NCBI GenBank assembly: GCA_022606425.2
Contig: JAHDVF020000223.1
Location: 531,501 to 595,500 of the forward strand
DNA from: Lepidostoma basale
Taxonomy: Eukaryota > Arthropoda > Insecta > Trichoptera > Lepidostomatidae
DNA length: 64,000 bases
Direction: 5' to 3'
Under the pieces are notes generated by a model. The model saw only the letters and a list, made by a program, of their open reading frames with translations. It was not told the origin of the DNA and made no database searches. Made by a program: the position numbers and the translations under genes. Below are positions 32,886 to 44,149 of this stretch, piece by piece; position 1 is the stretch's first letter, and each line of letters begins with the position of its first letter.

Positions 32886-33199
32886 AGGGTTTTTTCAAAT
32901 GAATTCTTCAAGCATCCTGAAATGACAGCAGCCTTGTTTATTTGCCCCATCACTTCACACGGTAGATGAAATTTCTAATGTAGGTAAATAATTATTGATG
33001 TCATTTATGATGTGAATGGATAGTGAGATTAGAAAAGACCCGGAAAAACACGACACGATTACATAATCAAATTTGAATGCTATCCTCGTGAAAAGTATGT
33101 GACGGCTACTCCCTTCGGGAAAACGACATAATTTACCACATATAATCATATACTCTAGCTCTTCTTATTGCCACGTTTTTACAAATAAATATTTAAGAT

Positions 33200-33275
33200 T
33201 GTATGTGTGGAAGCAAAGCACGGAACTGGTAAAATAAGAATGAAAGTAGAATAAGTGAAGTAGAAATGAGTTCTC
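33200..33275 (+). mobile_element. LINE-A remnant
   Basis: Reads GTGTGGAAGCAAAGCACGG, AACTGGTAAAATAAGAATGA and AAATGAG, the YGSEAWNWQ..DESRI part of LINE-A. About 75 bases remain. Confidence 0.6.
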
Positions 33276-33524
33276 ATAGAGTCCCGGCGCTGTGAAGGCT
33301 AACATCTCCGCATAAGTAGACACGTGTATAGAGGAATATTGGCTTTTCTGGTACCCGATACATAAGGGCATTCCACGTATAAATTCGTTACAATTAATTT
33401 GTGATAAAGCTCGAGTGTGCAATTAGTTTTAATATTAATAAACGACTTAATGAATTCTGGATATTTTTAATAAAATGGATAAATACATAGGAGCACTAAC
33501 ACCAAAACTAGATTATTTTAAACA

Positions 33525-33740
33525 GTTAATTGTTTTGGCCGAAACACTATGATACTTTAACATACTAAACTGTTAAATTAAAAAACTTTGTTTTACGTTT
33601 TACAATTGTATTTTTATTTTACGCGACAGCTGTTTCGTTAACCTAAGTTGGCATCATCAGGTGTTACAATAATATATCAACAACAACAAAAAAACACAAT
33701 TGTGATACATAAAACAAAGTTTTTTAATTTCACAATTTAT
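33525..33740. repeat. Foldback repeat family F2
   Basis: F2 end sequence TTGTTTTGGCCGAAACAC (33530-33547), arms TAAAAAACTTTGTTTTACG and ACAAAGTTTTTTAATTTCAC, and a CAACAACAACAAAAA patch replacing most of the right core. Confidence 0.75.
33622..33663 (-). ncRNA. Hammerhead-ribozyme-like motif, family F2
   Basis: Minus strand: CTGATGA (33660-33654), one extra T, GCCAAC pairing imperfectly with GTTAAC, GAAAC (33636-33632), then AGCTGTC. Boxes canonical, stem III palindrome ACAGCTGT intact. Confidence 0.55.
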
Positions 33741-33752
33741 ATATTATTTTAA

Positions 33753-34165
33753 ATAACTAACCATAACGCCGTCTCCCCGAAAGGGTATGCAGAATGAATG
33801 AACTGCCAATTTTTTATTCCTGACATGAGAAATAAAATGTGTAGACGAATGTGTAGAAAATATGTGCATAATAGAGTGTCAAATGAAAGTATTAAAAAAA
33901 ATATGGAAGGAATATTGAGATGGCTTGGAAACATGAAAATGATGAATGATAAAAGAAAGGTAAAAAAAGTTTATGCTTTAAATGGAACTAGAAAAAGAAG
34001 GAGAACGAATGTCAGCCACGTGAGGAGTCGGAGAAATTAACGTGAACATATATGAATGTTAAGAAAGCGAAAGAAGTATGCCAGGAAAGAAAAGTGTAGC
34101 AGTCCATTCTTTCTGTATATCCCTTAAGAGAGACGGCTGATGGTTAGTAAGTTATATTTAAGTTA
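33753..34165 (+). mobile_element. LINE-A fragments, head-to-head
   Basis: A short minus-strand tail at 33753-33810 (CTAACCATAACGCCGTCTCC) is followed by a plus-strand piece at 33825-34160 with GAAATAAAATGTGTAGACG, GGCTTGGAAACATGAAAATG, GAACTAGAAAAAGAAGGAG and a closing GAGACGGCTGATGG. The two tails face each other. Confidence 0.65.
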
Positions 34166-34369
34166 CCTTATTCGGGAAGACCTTGTATATGGAATTCAAT
34201 TTGTATGTGTAAAATACATCTATAAGATAAAATCATAAAAAGCGATAAAATAAAATTTAAATTAACAATCAAAAAATATTAATTTTTGAAAATCTGACGA
34301 AACAACAAATACAACAACAAAAAATCAGTAAATAAAAAATACTTTATATATACGAGTATATACATGTTA

Positions 34370-34535
34370 AGCTCAGAGGGGTGCCACGAGAAAAGAGACC
34401 AAAAAGTAGATCAAGAAAACAATGGAACTCCGTGGAAAAAGACAGCAGGAAACTGGAAAGACAGTGGAGGACTGCTGTGGAAGAGACCAAATCCCACAAC
34501 GGGATGAATCGCCAAAAATAAGGAAATGTTTAGTT
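34370..34535 (+). mobile_element. LINE 3' fragment (RDRSQWRTVVEEAKSH type)
   Basis: GCCACGAGAAAAGAGACC, ACAGTGGAGGACTGCTGTGG, AGAGACCAAATCCCACAACG. It is the same C-terminal end as 37139-37413, 51105-51240 and 53510-53690. An F4 motif (minus, 34559-34592, GAAACCGATCGA) follows. Confidence 0.6.
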
Positions 34536-34619
34536 TAGTTTAGTTTAATTTATTATTCTCGATCGGTTTCGTTAGCTGCTGTCATCTTCTGGTTTCCTTT
34601 AGCGAAACTTGTTAGAAGA

Positions 34620-35080
34620 AATTTGAAATGACCAATAGGAAGAAGAAGAATTTTCGTTATACAAAAGAGTTCTTAAGTATCATTATTGCAATTACGTAAG
34701 AGCATTTTTAACATCTCATTGCTCGTAATGGATCGCTCGCTAAGAATGTCAAGCCTGCCGTACTGAGGCTGCGAACAGGAACTGGGTCGTGAGTCGAGCA
34801 AGACGTAAATAGGAAACTGCTCTTTAAGATATATTTTTCAATGCGGCAGTGCGAGATTGAAAAAAATGTTTCCCCCGCGAGAACTCTTGCGTCCTCCTTT
34901 GAATGGCTACCCGAGATACGTCATCAAAGGGATGAGACTCCGGCCCAGCTGTTATTAATCTGGAACTCCGCAGCTTCTTGCACGACTCTTTTAATCTGAG
35001 ATTTGAGCTGAGGAACATTCGGATAACTGAAGGCTTATTTAATTTAATTTTATGAACATTGAAAATTTAAAACCTGTCAA
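34620..35080. other. Unique sequence, GC-richer in 34720-35000
   Basis: No repeat match. Frames across it show no domain. It may be conserved non-coding DNA. Confidence 0.4.
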
Positions 35081-35084
35081 AACT

Positions 35085-35240
35085 AATCATATTTGTAAAC
35101 AATTGTATAATATTTTAAATATATTTATAATATCACTGAAGAAGGACCAGGTTGTCCGAAACATGTCTAATATTTAAAAAAGTCATAGTGTTATATACAA
35201 AGTAATCGTATATAAAAAAGAAAAAGACAAATTGGAAATT
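35085..35240 (+). repeat. Family F5 half copy
   Basis: Shares TATAATATTTTAAAT..TTATAATATCACTGAAGAAGG and the AAAAAAGTCATAGTG..ATACAAAG end with the F5 copies at 40320 and 41395. Confidence 0.65.
35135..35170 (+). ncRNA. Hammerhead-ribozyme-like motif, family F5
   Basis: CTGAAGA (35136-35142), one extra A, GGAC/GTCC stem II (35144-35147 with 35154-35157), GAAAC (35158-35162), ATGTC, with the palindrome ACATGT. All boxes canonical. Confidence 0.6.
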
Positions 35241-35359
35241 TATCTTGTATTTGTGTTCACCATAGTTTTTCACCAAAAGCTGCCTGCAATCCATAATAAA
35301 AACTGCTTCTAAATGGGTTTTGTATTTTATAAAAATTAAATATATTTAAAAAATTTTAA

Positions 35360-35535
35360 ATAATGAATTTTGTTTTTTGTATCACAATTGTATTTTATTT
35401 TACGCGACAGCTGTTTCATCAACCTATGTTGACATCATCAGGTGTTACAATAATTGATGAAACAGCTGTCGCGTAAAATAAAATACAATTGTGATACGAA
35501 AAAACAAAGTTCTTTAATTTAACAGTTTAAGATGT
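35360..35535. repeat. Foldback repeat family F2 with long arms
   Basis: Left arm 35368-35422 and right arm 35454-35509 are near-perfect reverse complements (CACAATTGTATTTTATTTTA / TAAAATAAAATACAATTGTG, then GCGACAGCTGTTTCATCAA / TTGATGAAACAGCTGTCGC). The right arm lacks the CTGATGA half. Confidence 0.85.
35403..35442 (-). ncRNA. Hammerhead-ribozyme-like motif, family F2
   Basis: Minus strand: CTGATGA (35441-35435), one extra T, GTCAAC with GTTGAT, GAAAC (35417-35413), AGCTGTC. Relative to other F2 copies, stem bases on both sides have changed (GCC to GTC and GGC to GAT), a partly compensating change. Confidence 0.55.
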
Positions 35536-35539
35536 TAAG

Positions 35540-36290
35540 TTATCAAAGTGATTATTGATTATTTTATTTTTTATATTAAGTTTTATTTTTTTATGAACAT
35601 TGGAAATTCATCTTATTTTTTAGTTCGCTATGTAAAAGCTGCTGTAATCTACAAACATATACAATCACATAGTCCACAGACAAAAAAAATACAACCTACA
35701 CCGATGGTTCCGGGTCCGATTCCTGACAAAGACAGTGTGAAAAAAATAATTCTCACGCTCACTTTGGTCTTGTTAAATTTACGAGACAATAAAAATGTTG
35801 AAAATCTAGCTATGTCATATGAATCAATAGCTTTAAAATGTATACATTCTTCGTTAGTTTAGTTCCATCCACTGCTGGATATAAGCGTCTCCACCTCCAC
35901 GCCATTCCTCCTCTCCTGGCCCTACCCGCCATCCACATAATATCTTCGCTCCACCTGGAAGGCTGTCTTCCGACACTTCTCCGGCCCAACCTTGGCCTCA
36001 ATTCAGTAACATTCTGGTTCCATCTTCCATCATCCCGTCGGCACACAGTCCAAATCACCAAATTAACTACCAAATTAACAAAAGGACCAAGAGGCATCCC
36101 AAGAACTAGCATAGATGTTAATATTCTTTACTGAAAATTAATCCCTAGGAATTAAAGTTAAAATAAATAGCGAACAAAGATATTAATAAGTTTTTAACAC
36201 TGAGGAATTCCTACAAGTAGGAAAGAAAAGTGTGGTGATCTATTCTTTCTGCCTACCCTTTCGGGGAGACGGCGTAATAGTTCGTTAGTT
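35540..36290. other. Mixed sequence with LINE C-terminal remnant and LINE-A tail
   Basis: 35860-36060 is GC-richer; on the minus strand it reads WRRLYPAVDGTK and RWSEDIMWMAG, similar to the RW.DDI..IAG end of RTE-like LINEs. A LINE-A 3' end (plus) is at 36220-36295 (GGAAAGAAAAGTGTGG to GGGAGACGGCG). Confidence 0.5.
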
Positions 36291-36800
36291 GGTTGGCGCA
36301 AAACATTACATATAAAACAACCGACAATTAACACGGGAGAACTAAATTTCTCAAATGATTTGGTTTCAAATCGCATTGTTGAAATATATGGTTAATTTAA
36401 ATCCCCCACCAAATCGTTGCCAAAATGCAACAGTGCATTATTAAAGCAATGTTAATTAGCCAGATAAATTACAATCAAATGCGAACGATTGGCAATCTGC
36501 TGATTCGACCCCTCGTTACATAATCATCGCATTTGGAGTGTTTGCGCTGTGGTTGTTTACCATGGGTGGTGAAATAGGGAGTTTTGAAAATAATTGATTT
36601 GCTGGATACATTGCAATAAGCGATTTACTATTTGGGTACGATGCAATTTACTTTAGGACATCCCGCTGGGAATGAATCACCTTTGATGTAGATTAAAGCC
36701 TCAACTGGTGCGTAATATTGGAATCGCCTACAAAATTATAATAAAAACTATGTAAAAACACAAAATACAGTTTTTTATTCCTTTGACGATACATTGTGGA
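36290..36800. other. Sequence without recognised gene
   Basis: Mostly unique. No domain or repeat recognised. Confidence 0.45.
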
Positions 36801-37115
36801 AAAAAAAAGTGGCTAACATTCATGATTTGATTTATTTGATCGTGCCACGTTTTCTTCGGTCTTCCTCTATTTCTATTTCCATTTACATCGTTAACAATTA
36901 CTTTTTTATCATTCTTTCTTCATTAATTATTTCTATGTGTCCAATTCATAATAATGATTCATTTATTGTATTTTCACTTATTGTATTTTCATTTGACACT
37001 ATATCATACACAGATTTTCTACACATTCGTCTAAGACATCTCATTTCTGCTGCATTAATTATACTTTCATCCTTATTTTATTAGTTCTATAAGAGTCGGT
37101 ACAAAAATACCATTG
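36800..37115 (-). mobile_element. LINE-A fragment
   Basis: Minus-strand copy spanning GTATTTTTGTACCGACTC.. to GATCGTGCCACGTTTTC, with the GACACTATATCATACACAG block at 36986-37010. The 3' TTAG end is missing. Confidence 0.65.
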
Positions 37116-37124
37116 TGTTACAAT

Positions 37125-37510
37125 GATTAAATCATCATTCATTCATTTCTCGGCGCTACATCCCGGTGTGGGACTTGGCCTCCTCCACAACGGTCCTCCA
37201 CTGACTTCTGTCTCTGGCCATCTCTCTCCATTCCCCAGCTCTTTCCATTTTCTCCCAATCTTGTTCCACGCAATCCGCCCATCTTTTCCTCGGCCTGCCT
37301 CTTGATCTCTTTTCGCGGGGAACCCATCTGGATATAATTTGTGGTATTCTACCCTCTGGCATTCTTCCCACATGGACATCCCACCGTAGGCGTTGAGACT
37401 TACAGAATCTCACTACTGTTTCCTGGTTAATCAGTTCTTCAAGTTCAAGGTTTCTTTTAATTCTGTGATTCCCATCCTCCAGCGTGGGTCTAAATATTTT
37501 CTACTCAAAT
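37125..37510 (-). mobile_element. RTE-like LINE C-terminal fragment
   Basis: One open minus-strand frame (37413-37156) encodes SQRLRWDVHVGRMPEGRIPQ, then REKRSRGRPRKRWADCVEQD and ARDRSQWRTVVEEAKSHTGM, a well-known closing segment of insect RTE-like reverse transcriptases. It ends near a GAATGAATGA tail at 37140-37131. The intact frame suggests recent insertion. Confidence 0.8.
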
Positions 37511-38045
37511 TCAAAAATTCTAAATTTTCTACAATGAATAAATGATTAAATTAAACTCCAGTCAAGATTCTATTGACTTTGAGATCAAATTGCTAAGTAT
37601 TACTAGTTTTGAACGAGATTAATGACAGATTTTCATTTCCAATAACGTTTAAAAGAAACGAGAATTCTAATGTATTTTCTATAATGTCCCCGAAATCACT
37701 CAAATTAGGGTTTTAATAATCCCAAACAATCCCTTTCTGTGTTCCGCTCTGAGCAGTGATCCCCGCTAATCCCTCGTCATGGGCCATTTTCTTTTCACCA
37801 CCCTTTTACGCTCGACACAGTTGCGAAACGTATACTATACATGCAACGCGACATTCTTTTGATGTTACTTCAGATGTTTCAGGAACCATTGTCAGTTCTC
37901 CATTACTACATGTAAGAAGGTATTAAAAAAATCTTTAATGAAACAAAGCTATAGAAATAAGGTTAAATTCTCATTCCGTATATTTTTATAAACGTAAATA
38001 ATTTCATTGAATGTATAAAATGGTGGACATGGGTGTTCTTGTGCC
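37510..38045. other. Sequence without recognised gene
   Basis: Unique, mixed composition. Nothing recognised. Confidence 0.45.
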
Positions 38046-38049
38046 AACT

Positions 38050-38175
38050 CTTATTATTATTATTTTTTTTGTTGAATCACTCTTTACATCATGACAGCGT
38101 GAGCCAAATCGATGTAAAGGGTATAATAGCTATCGTAGTGATTCTCGTGACATGTGATAGGTAGCTCATCTATAA
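38050..38175 (-). mobile_element. SINE 3' end fragment
   Basis: An ATTATTATT tail, then GTTGAATCACTCTTTACATC, ATGACAGCGTGAGCCAAATC: the reverse complement of the SINE end at 57365-57420 and related to 48225-48365. The tRNA-like head is missing. Confidence 0.6.
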
Positions 38176-38689
38176 AATGCGAAGGTGATTTAAGAATAAA
38201 GTCTGGTTTCAGTGGGAATATATTAAATTATTATTACCAATATACAATTGTTATACTGATTTCCAAGATAGTAAAATTTTAATATTTATTCTTAATTTAT
38301 ATTCACCATAAAATTTGTTTTCTATTTTGAAAATGGAAGAATTGTGTTTAAATTCCTGGACAAAACAATATTATTTTACAATTTTGTTTTAAGTGCGTTT
38401 TTAAAAGTTATTTGTATAATTGTTTGTATCTTTCCATAAAATACTTAATTTATCAATGATTTAATGACGGCGTGATGATTAGTTAGTTATATATACAATA
38501 CATGTATGGATGGAACAAGTGCATAAAGAATGTCAGAGGGCCCGCGACCAAAGCGTTCCGTTGGGGTGGAAAATGAAGGAGACGTCACGTGATCAGCTTA
38601 CGATCCCCCACGGACATGACACGTGGACACAGCGGAGAGGGATATTGCCCACCCCAACTGCCGTATACTTAATTAACTTTATGTGTTCT

Positions 38690-39645
38690 TATGTTCTTAT
38701 GCCGACCCTTATGTATGGAAGTGAAACATGAAAATTGGAAAAAGATGAAAGTAAAATGAATGCAGTAGAAATAATTAATAATATGTACAATTGAAATCAC
38801 TTAGACGAATGTAAAAATAAGTTATTGTAATCTCAAAGACCATCGGTCGGCAACCTTTTTTTGTAAAAGGGTCAAATATTTTACGTGGAGTTTGTGCGGG
38901 CCGCACTTGAGTCACAAGTCATTACAGTATACCTACAATATTTGTGAATAAATATTTTAGTTTTAAAAATAAAAAGCTTATTGTAGTTAATAATATAATA
39001 TCAATGAGATTTTTGTAGTTGTATTTGTCCAGCAAGTTTTTTTTTATATAAGCTTGCATTTTTGGAAAAGAGACACATTGTAACGCGTGCCAGCACCCAA
39101 GTCTTTGATGCGTCGGGTGCAAGTTCTAGCAGAGAGACTAACGTTTTCAAACATTATTTTTTCTATTCCAGTATGTGTATGATATCGTCCGTCGCGTATG
39201 TTGCGACGCCTCGCGGGCCGCTGGTTGGCGACCCATGTCTTAGACGAATGTGAGATAAATCTATATATGATAAAGTGTCAAATTTAAATTAAAAAGTGAA
39301 TACGGTGCGAATAAAAGCGTTACGAACAATATAATGAGAGGGTATTTTAAGGGTAAAAATGAATGAAGAAATCGAGGTGTGTGCATCAGACGATAAATCA
39401 ATGTTTTTCAAGGCGTTTATGATTACAATTTTAAAATGTATTTAATTACAATTAAAAAAAGGAATTAAAAGGAATAGTGCAAAAGATAAATCATAAGGCA
39501 ATTGAAACAATTGAGAACAATTGAAAAGAAAGAAGAAAGATAAAGAATGTTAAGGGAGTGAAAGAAATATGTCAAAAAACAAAGTGTGGAAGTCAATTAT
39601 TTCTACCTACCGCTTCGGGAAGATGGAGTATTGGTTAGTTTGTAA
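38690..39645 (+). mobile_element. LINE-A copy interrupted by a hAT-like MITE
   Basis: LINE-A pieces at 38690-38830 (CTTATGCCGACCCTTATG, TGGAAGTGAAACATG) and 39240-39645 (GACGAATGTGAGATAAATC, AAAGTGTGGAAGTC, ATGGAGTATTGGTTAG) surround 38841-39237. That segment has terminal inverted repeats CATCGGTCGGCAACC and GGTTGGCGACCCATG and a GC-rich GGGCCGC pair, typical of hAT-type MITEs. Confidence 0.65.
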
Positions 39646-39649
39646 ATTA

Positions 39650-40085
39650 GTATCATTTGACTGATGAACGGTAATCATCGAATGCATATTCATTTTAATT
39701 GTTATCATCGTTTTGTTTTAGCAAATGTGCATATTATGTCTTAGAAATATTAAAAAAGACCTGCAATCAACAACAGATTAAAATTAAGTATTTTGAGACG
39801 TCTATTATGAAAATATTAAATCAAAAAAAGTAAACACAATGCATACATGGTGAATGATGTAGATAACTTTCCATATTCAGTGCCAGTTTTCAATAATAAA
39901 AGCGACATCAAAGGACGAGTTGACTTTTTGTTATCATTTCAAAAATTATTTTTTGATGTAAATGTATGCATAATTAAAAAAAAAATACAACATGATTTTC
40001 TTCTTTATGTACGACATCGATTATTGTTAAACAATATACTGAACATAAAAATATATTTATTTCGATTTGAAAGAATAGTATTGTA
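39650..40085. other. AT-rich sequence without recognised gene
   Basis: A 79-codon frame (39847-40086) has AT-driven composition and no domain; not called. Confidence 0.5.
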
Positions 40086-40320
40086 GGTATAAATTAATAC
40101 AAATGAAAACGTCTATCTTCTAGGAATTTAATAAAAAAAATATATGTAATGGATTGTTTCGATCTTAGTACATTAACAAATGATACTGACAAAACTTTGA
40201 TTTGTACACATTGGTAACACATTTGATAATGTTTTAGAAGGCGAAACATGTCATAATAAAATTCCTAGAAGACAGACGTTTTCATTTAAATAAATTATGT
40301 AATATGGAGTTTAATATAAT
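40085..40320. repeat. Foldback repeat family F1
   Basis: Left arm AAATGAAAACGTCTATCTTC and right arm GAAGACAGACGTTTTCATTT around a partly decayed centre. The plus motif at 40222-40253 has TTGATAA, one extra T and GCGAAACATGTC. Confidence 0.7.
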
Positions 40321-40397
40321 TTATTTTTCTTTTTCTTTTTTTTACCCTTTGTATATACAACACTGATTTAAAAAAAATAAACATAAATATACTCGTA

Positions 40398-40428
40398 CAT
40401 GTTTCGGACAAACAGTCGTTCTTCAGTA
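40398..40428 (-). ncRNA. Hammerhead-ribozyme-like motif, family F5
   Basis: Minus strand: CTGAAGA (40426-40420), one extra A, CGAC/GTCC with one mismatch, GAAAC (40405-40401), ATGT. Boxes canonical. Confidence 0.5.
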
Positions 40429-40530
40429 AAGATACATATTTATAAAAATATTATAAAATTGTTGTTGTTTACATGATCTGACACATGTTATAAAGATTTA
40501 TTTTATAATTTTTATATAAATATGTATCTT

Positions 40531-40565
40531 TACTGAAGAAGGACTGTTTGTCCGAAACATGTCTT
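40531..40565 (+). ncRNA. Hammerhead-ribozyme-like motif, family F5
   Basis: CTGAAGA (40533-40539), one extra A, GGAC (40541-40544), loop TGTTT, GTCC (40550-40553), GAAAC (40554-40558), ATGTC. This is the cleanest F5 example, with palindromic stem III ACATGT. Confidence 0.6.
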
Positions 40566-40689
40566 TATAATTATATTTTTTAAATATCAATGTTGTATAT
40601 ACAAAGTGTATAAAGTATAGCGTATACAAAAGTAATTTTATATCATTGTTCAAGAAACAATTAATATTGTAAGTATTCCTAATAAAAAA

Positions 40690-41395
40690 ACGAGTATAAA
40701 TTATAAATCCTTTTCTATTAATTGAAATTTGCCTTTTCTTCTTCGTCTCCGTTTCTTGGGATAATTCAAATTAATTTGACATGTTAGATAGGATTCATTT
40801 AATATATATAAGATTCCTCGCAGCTCCCTCGAATATCCATTCTGTATGAAATACATTTCTCTTTCAGATTAAAGAAAGCCAAGTAAATGCCAATGATCTT
40901 ATTTTTACCATACACGTATAAAGTTCAGGAAGCACAATTTAATCAAAATTAAATTACCTTCACATATAAAAATAAGAAATGTTTTTCAGAACCAGTGTCT
41001 GAAGATTTTTCTAGAACCTTGCTTCGGATTATGTTTCAGGATATTTCATCACATGTCAAAATAATGTCGGCTTGCTTATCAGTGGTTGTCAGCTCTTTGA
41101 ATGATTTATCACTTTGTCTATTCTTTCCGAACGGTGTCATATCTCTAATCCATCCGATATATCTTCAAATTTGTTGAGAAAACATTAATTAAATGTAAGA
41201 AGTTTTTATACGGAAATATTTTTTCCAAAAAATTGGAAAATTTTGGATTTTAAAAATAACAATTTATATTATTGGTGACATTAAAAATACATATTATGAA
41301 AATATGAAAACACACTAGGGATGCTGTAAATTTTTTTTGAAAATAAAATAAAATGTCTTCTATATTCGCCATACTTTGTGTTGTTATGATGCTTT
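40690..41395. other. Sequence without recognised gene
   Basis: AT-rich with a unique, mixed region at 40980-41170. Nothing recognised. Confidence 0.45.
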
Positions 41396-41720
41396 ATCCT
41401 TATTTTTTTATATACTTTGTATATACAACACTTATATTAAAAAATAAAATTACATAGACATGTTTCGAACGACCAGTCCTTCTTCAGTGATACATATTAT
41501 AAAGATACAAGTTTATAATATAATAATATTGTTTACATGATCTGACAGAAAACATCTAACATCTGTCAGACCATGTAAACAATTTTATAATATTTTAAAT
41601 TTGTATCTTTATAATATGTATCAATGAAGAAGGACTGGTTGTCCGAAACATGTCTATGTAATTTTTTTTTTTAATATAAGTGTTGTATAAACAAAAGTAC
41701 ATAAAAAGAAAAAGAGAAAT
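41395..41720. repeat. Foldback repeat family F5, second complete palindrome
   Basis: Arms ACATAGACATGTTTCGAACG / CCGAAACATGTCTATGTA and inner CATATTATAAAGATACAA / TTGTATCTTTATAATATG. The plus motif (41621-41656) has ATGAAGA in place of CTGAAGA. Confidence 0.8.
41456..41489 (-). ncRNA. Hammerhead-ribozyme-like motif, family F5
   Basis: Minus strand: CTGAAGA (41487-41481), one extra A, GGAC pairing with GTTC (one G-T wobble), GAAAC (41466-41462), ATGTC. Boxes canonical. Confidence 0.55.
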
Positions 41721-41804
41721 AACATATCCAATTGTGAGACAAATGGTTTGATTTTTGATTTAAATTCAAATAATTATTTATTTATATTGTTTGTTGTTTC
41801 TTGA

Positions 41805-41995
41805 ACAATCATGTAAAACTCCATATTAAATAATTAATAAATGAAAACTAAGAGTTTTATAAAGTTTTATATGGTCTACTTGAAGATGGCAGCAAGCTAC
41901 CGAAACCGGTCGACGATAAATACAAGTGGAAGCACACTAAATATATAATAATAAATAAATTTGGTATCATTTTTTTTGTTTTCATAATTTAAAAT
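41805..41995. repeat. F1 left arm fused to an F4 right half
   Basis: F1 flank and arm (TTCTTGAACAATCATG, AACTCCATATTAAATAATTA) run into F4 (AGATGGCAGCAAGCTACC, ACAAGTGGAAGCACACTAAA). The plus F4 motif at 41880-41913 has TTGAAGA, one extra T, GGCAGC/GCTACC and GAAACCGGTC. Confidence 0.65.
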
Positions 41996-43715
41996 GAACT
42001 TCTACAAAGAAATTTAAATAAAATTTTGATTATTATTTATTTAGTCAAATATGAATTTCTGTATGTGATACGTCTTAATCAGTAAGGGCTTACTTTTTTG
42101 TTTAAAATGAAATAATTAATTAATGAAGGGAACGGTGAGTTGCGGGTAGTTTATGGCTAGCTCACTATTATCACCCCGTGTCCAGGCGGCGAGGGTGTTA
42201 CGTAAGCCGCTTTCGGGATTATGAGCTCTATTTTACAGCAAACAGCCTTATAATATAAGCCGGAATAACAAATAGATGGGCACAGCTGCCTACTGCGATA
42301 TAAGTGAGCGCATATTTCACACAATACTTTTTCATTGCCCAGACCGCGCCGTTTGATAGGGGGTTGTCGTGTTATTTATGCCGAGAAAAATCTACTTAAT
42401 CAATCAGTTAAACCATTCCTCACGGCCGCGGGAGAACAGCGGATTAGAAATAATGGTCGTTTATTTATTTATGTAAAACATCTTGTCAAACATTTTTCCC
42501 CGCGACGAAAATTAAAATCTGGTACAAAGTACGAAAAAAAACTGTTTTTTAAATGAACATAAAAACTTCATCCTCCGCCTCTGTTACACTTGTCGAAATA
42601 TACGTCTGAAGTAATTAATTAATGGGAAATATAATATAATAACGATTAATTTATATTACTTTACTTTTTAACAGTGGTGTTAAATTCCAATTAAATTGTT
42701 TAAAATTTATTGAAATATTAGTTATTTATTACATCAAGAAAAAAACAAGGGAATTTTTCATAAATATTATTTTTATTTATTATTTATTACGGTTAAAATA
42801 AAACGCGATTCGTATACATAAATAAAAACGCAAAGAAAAAATATAGATGCAACCACATTTTAAGCATAAATTTTTCATAATATGGTATACTCGTATACGT
42901 ACACACACGCACGCATGCAAGGTGAAATGTGTCACTCAAGGCATTTGAAATAATCTAGAAAACCGATTTTTATATAATAATCATAGTACATTAAAACATG
43001 AGTAATCTACGCACACACACCTACACACACACACAAACACACACACATACCTACAGACATACACATACAGCATAAAGGGAGAAGAAAAAACTAGAAAACC
43101 GACGTTTTCATCAATATCAAATAGTTTATTAATATCATTTGTTATCTGTCGTATAATGTACCATACTCGTACATAAAAAGGCAATTTTTGTAATAAATCT
43201 CTATTCATTTCATAAATCTAATAAAAAAATTCTATTACGAAATCTTTTGGAAATGACATTTTACATATGGATGGATGAGAAGTTTTTAAGCGAATTTTAA
43301 ATTGTGTAGTAGATTAAATTAAGTAACTTCTTAAAAAAAATCTTTTTCTCAATCTCCAAGAATATTCCACTCTGATTTTATGCACAATATATTTTTTGTT
43401 ATAAATTTCGGCGTCAATTTAGAAAACACCAATAATTTATTTCCATTTTGGCAAAAGAGCATTTGAATTATTCAGAAAATATGTAAATTACTTCAAAAGT
43501 AGTAAAAAGAAAGCACCAGCATTTTTTATCCCCCATCGCAAACTGTGTCGAATTCCCCAGAAGTTCCCTCGAAGTGGCGTTATCAATTTTTCTTAGTTGC
43601 GTATTATGCGGAGTGCGACAACTTTCGCACTAATAAACCCCATAAATTATAAAACATATTTCATTCCAACAGTACTAATAACTTAACAAATCATTATTTA
43701 TATTTGATCTAACTA
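41995..43715. other. Sequence without recognised gene
   Basis: A unique GC-richer part at 42120-42470, a CA-rich microsatellite at 43010-43070 and AT-rich remainder. No domain or transposon end seen. Confidence 0.45.
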
Positions 43716-43730
43716 GAATAAGTTTTTTAT

Positions 43731-44008
43731 ATGACTGAGGTGGCTCTACGGATAGACGGGCTGAAGTGGCAGTGGGCTGGCCATATCTGTCGGAGAACCG
43801 ACAGCCTATGGGGAAGACGGGTTCTGGAGTGGAGACCGCGTACAGGATTCCGTAGAGTTGGACATCCCCCTGCCCGCTACACCGACGATCTGAAGAGGAT
43901 TGCTGGACATGGAAGGATGGGAGCGGCAATGGATAGGGGGCGGTGGCGTGATTTGGGAGAGGCCTTCATTCAGCAGTGGATGAAAGACGGCTGATGATGA
44001 TGATGATG
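43731..44008 (+). mobile_element. RTE-like LINE 3' end with target-site duplication
   Basis: An open frame (43731-43994) encodes LKWQWAGHICRRTDSLWGRR, RTGFRRVGHPPARYTDDLKR, then GRWRDLGEAFIQQWMKDG and stop, followed at once by TGATGATGATGATGA. A C-terminus of this type with a (TGA)n tail is typical of RTE elements. The 11-base AAGTTTTTTAT occurs on both sides (43720-43730 and 44009-44019), a perfect target-site duplication, so this 278-bp 5'-truncated copy is a young insertion. Confidence 0.9.
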
Positions 44009-44149
44009 AAGTTTTTTATGTTGTGTTTAAATTAAATATTAATTAGCTATGCATACTTTTTATTTATTTATGCATTTTTGACGACGTTTATCTTGACTTA
44101 CTTTTGGACACGGCTCCTATAAAATAATCTATGAAAATAAACCACCACA

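Larger units (their letters stand above)
40320..40680. repeat. Foldback repeat family F5, complete palindrome
   Basis: Arms ACTTTGTATATACAACA-type on both ends, then TACATGTTTCGGACAAACAG and CTGTTTGTCCGAAACATGTC, with inner arms AAAGATACATATTTATA and TATAAATATGTATCTTT. The loop region holds TGTTGTTTACATG. Confidence 0.8.

Noticed and set aside
33798..34040. 80-codon plus frame rich in R and K as a small basic protein
   Set aside because: The words RRMCRKYVHNRVSNESI and GTRKRRRTN are decayed LINE-A C-terminal motifs.
35548..35862. 104-codon plus frame as a gene
   Set aside because: It starts in the AT-rich flank of an F2 repeat, has AT-driven composition and no domain.
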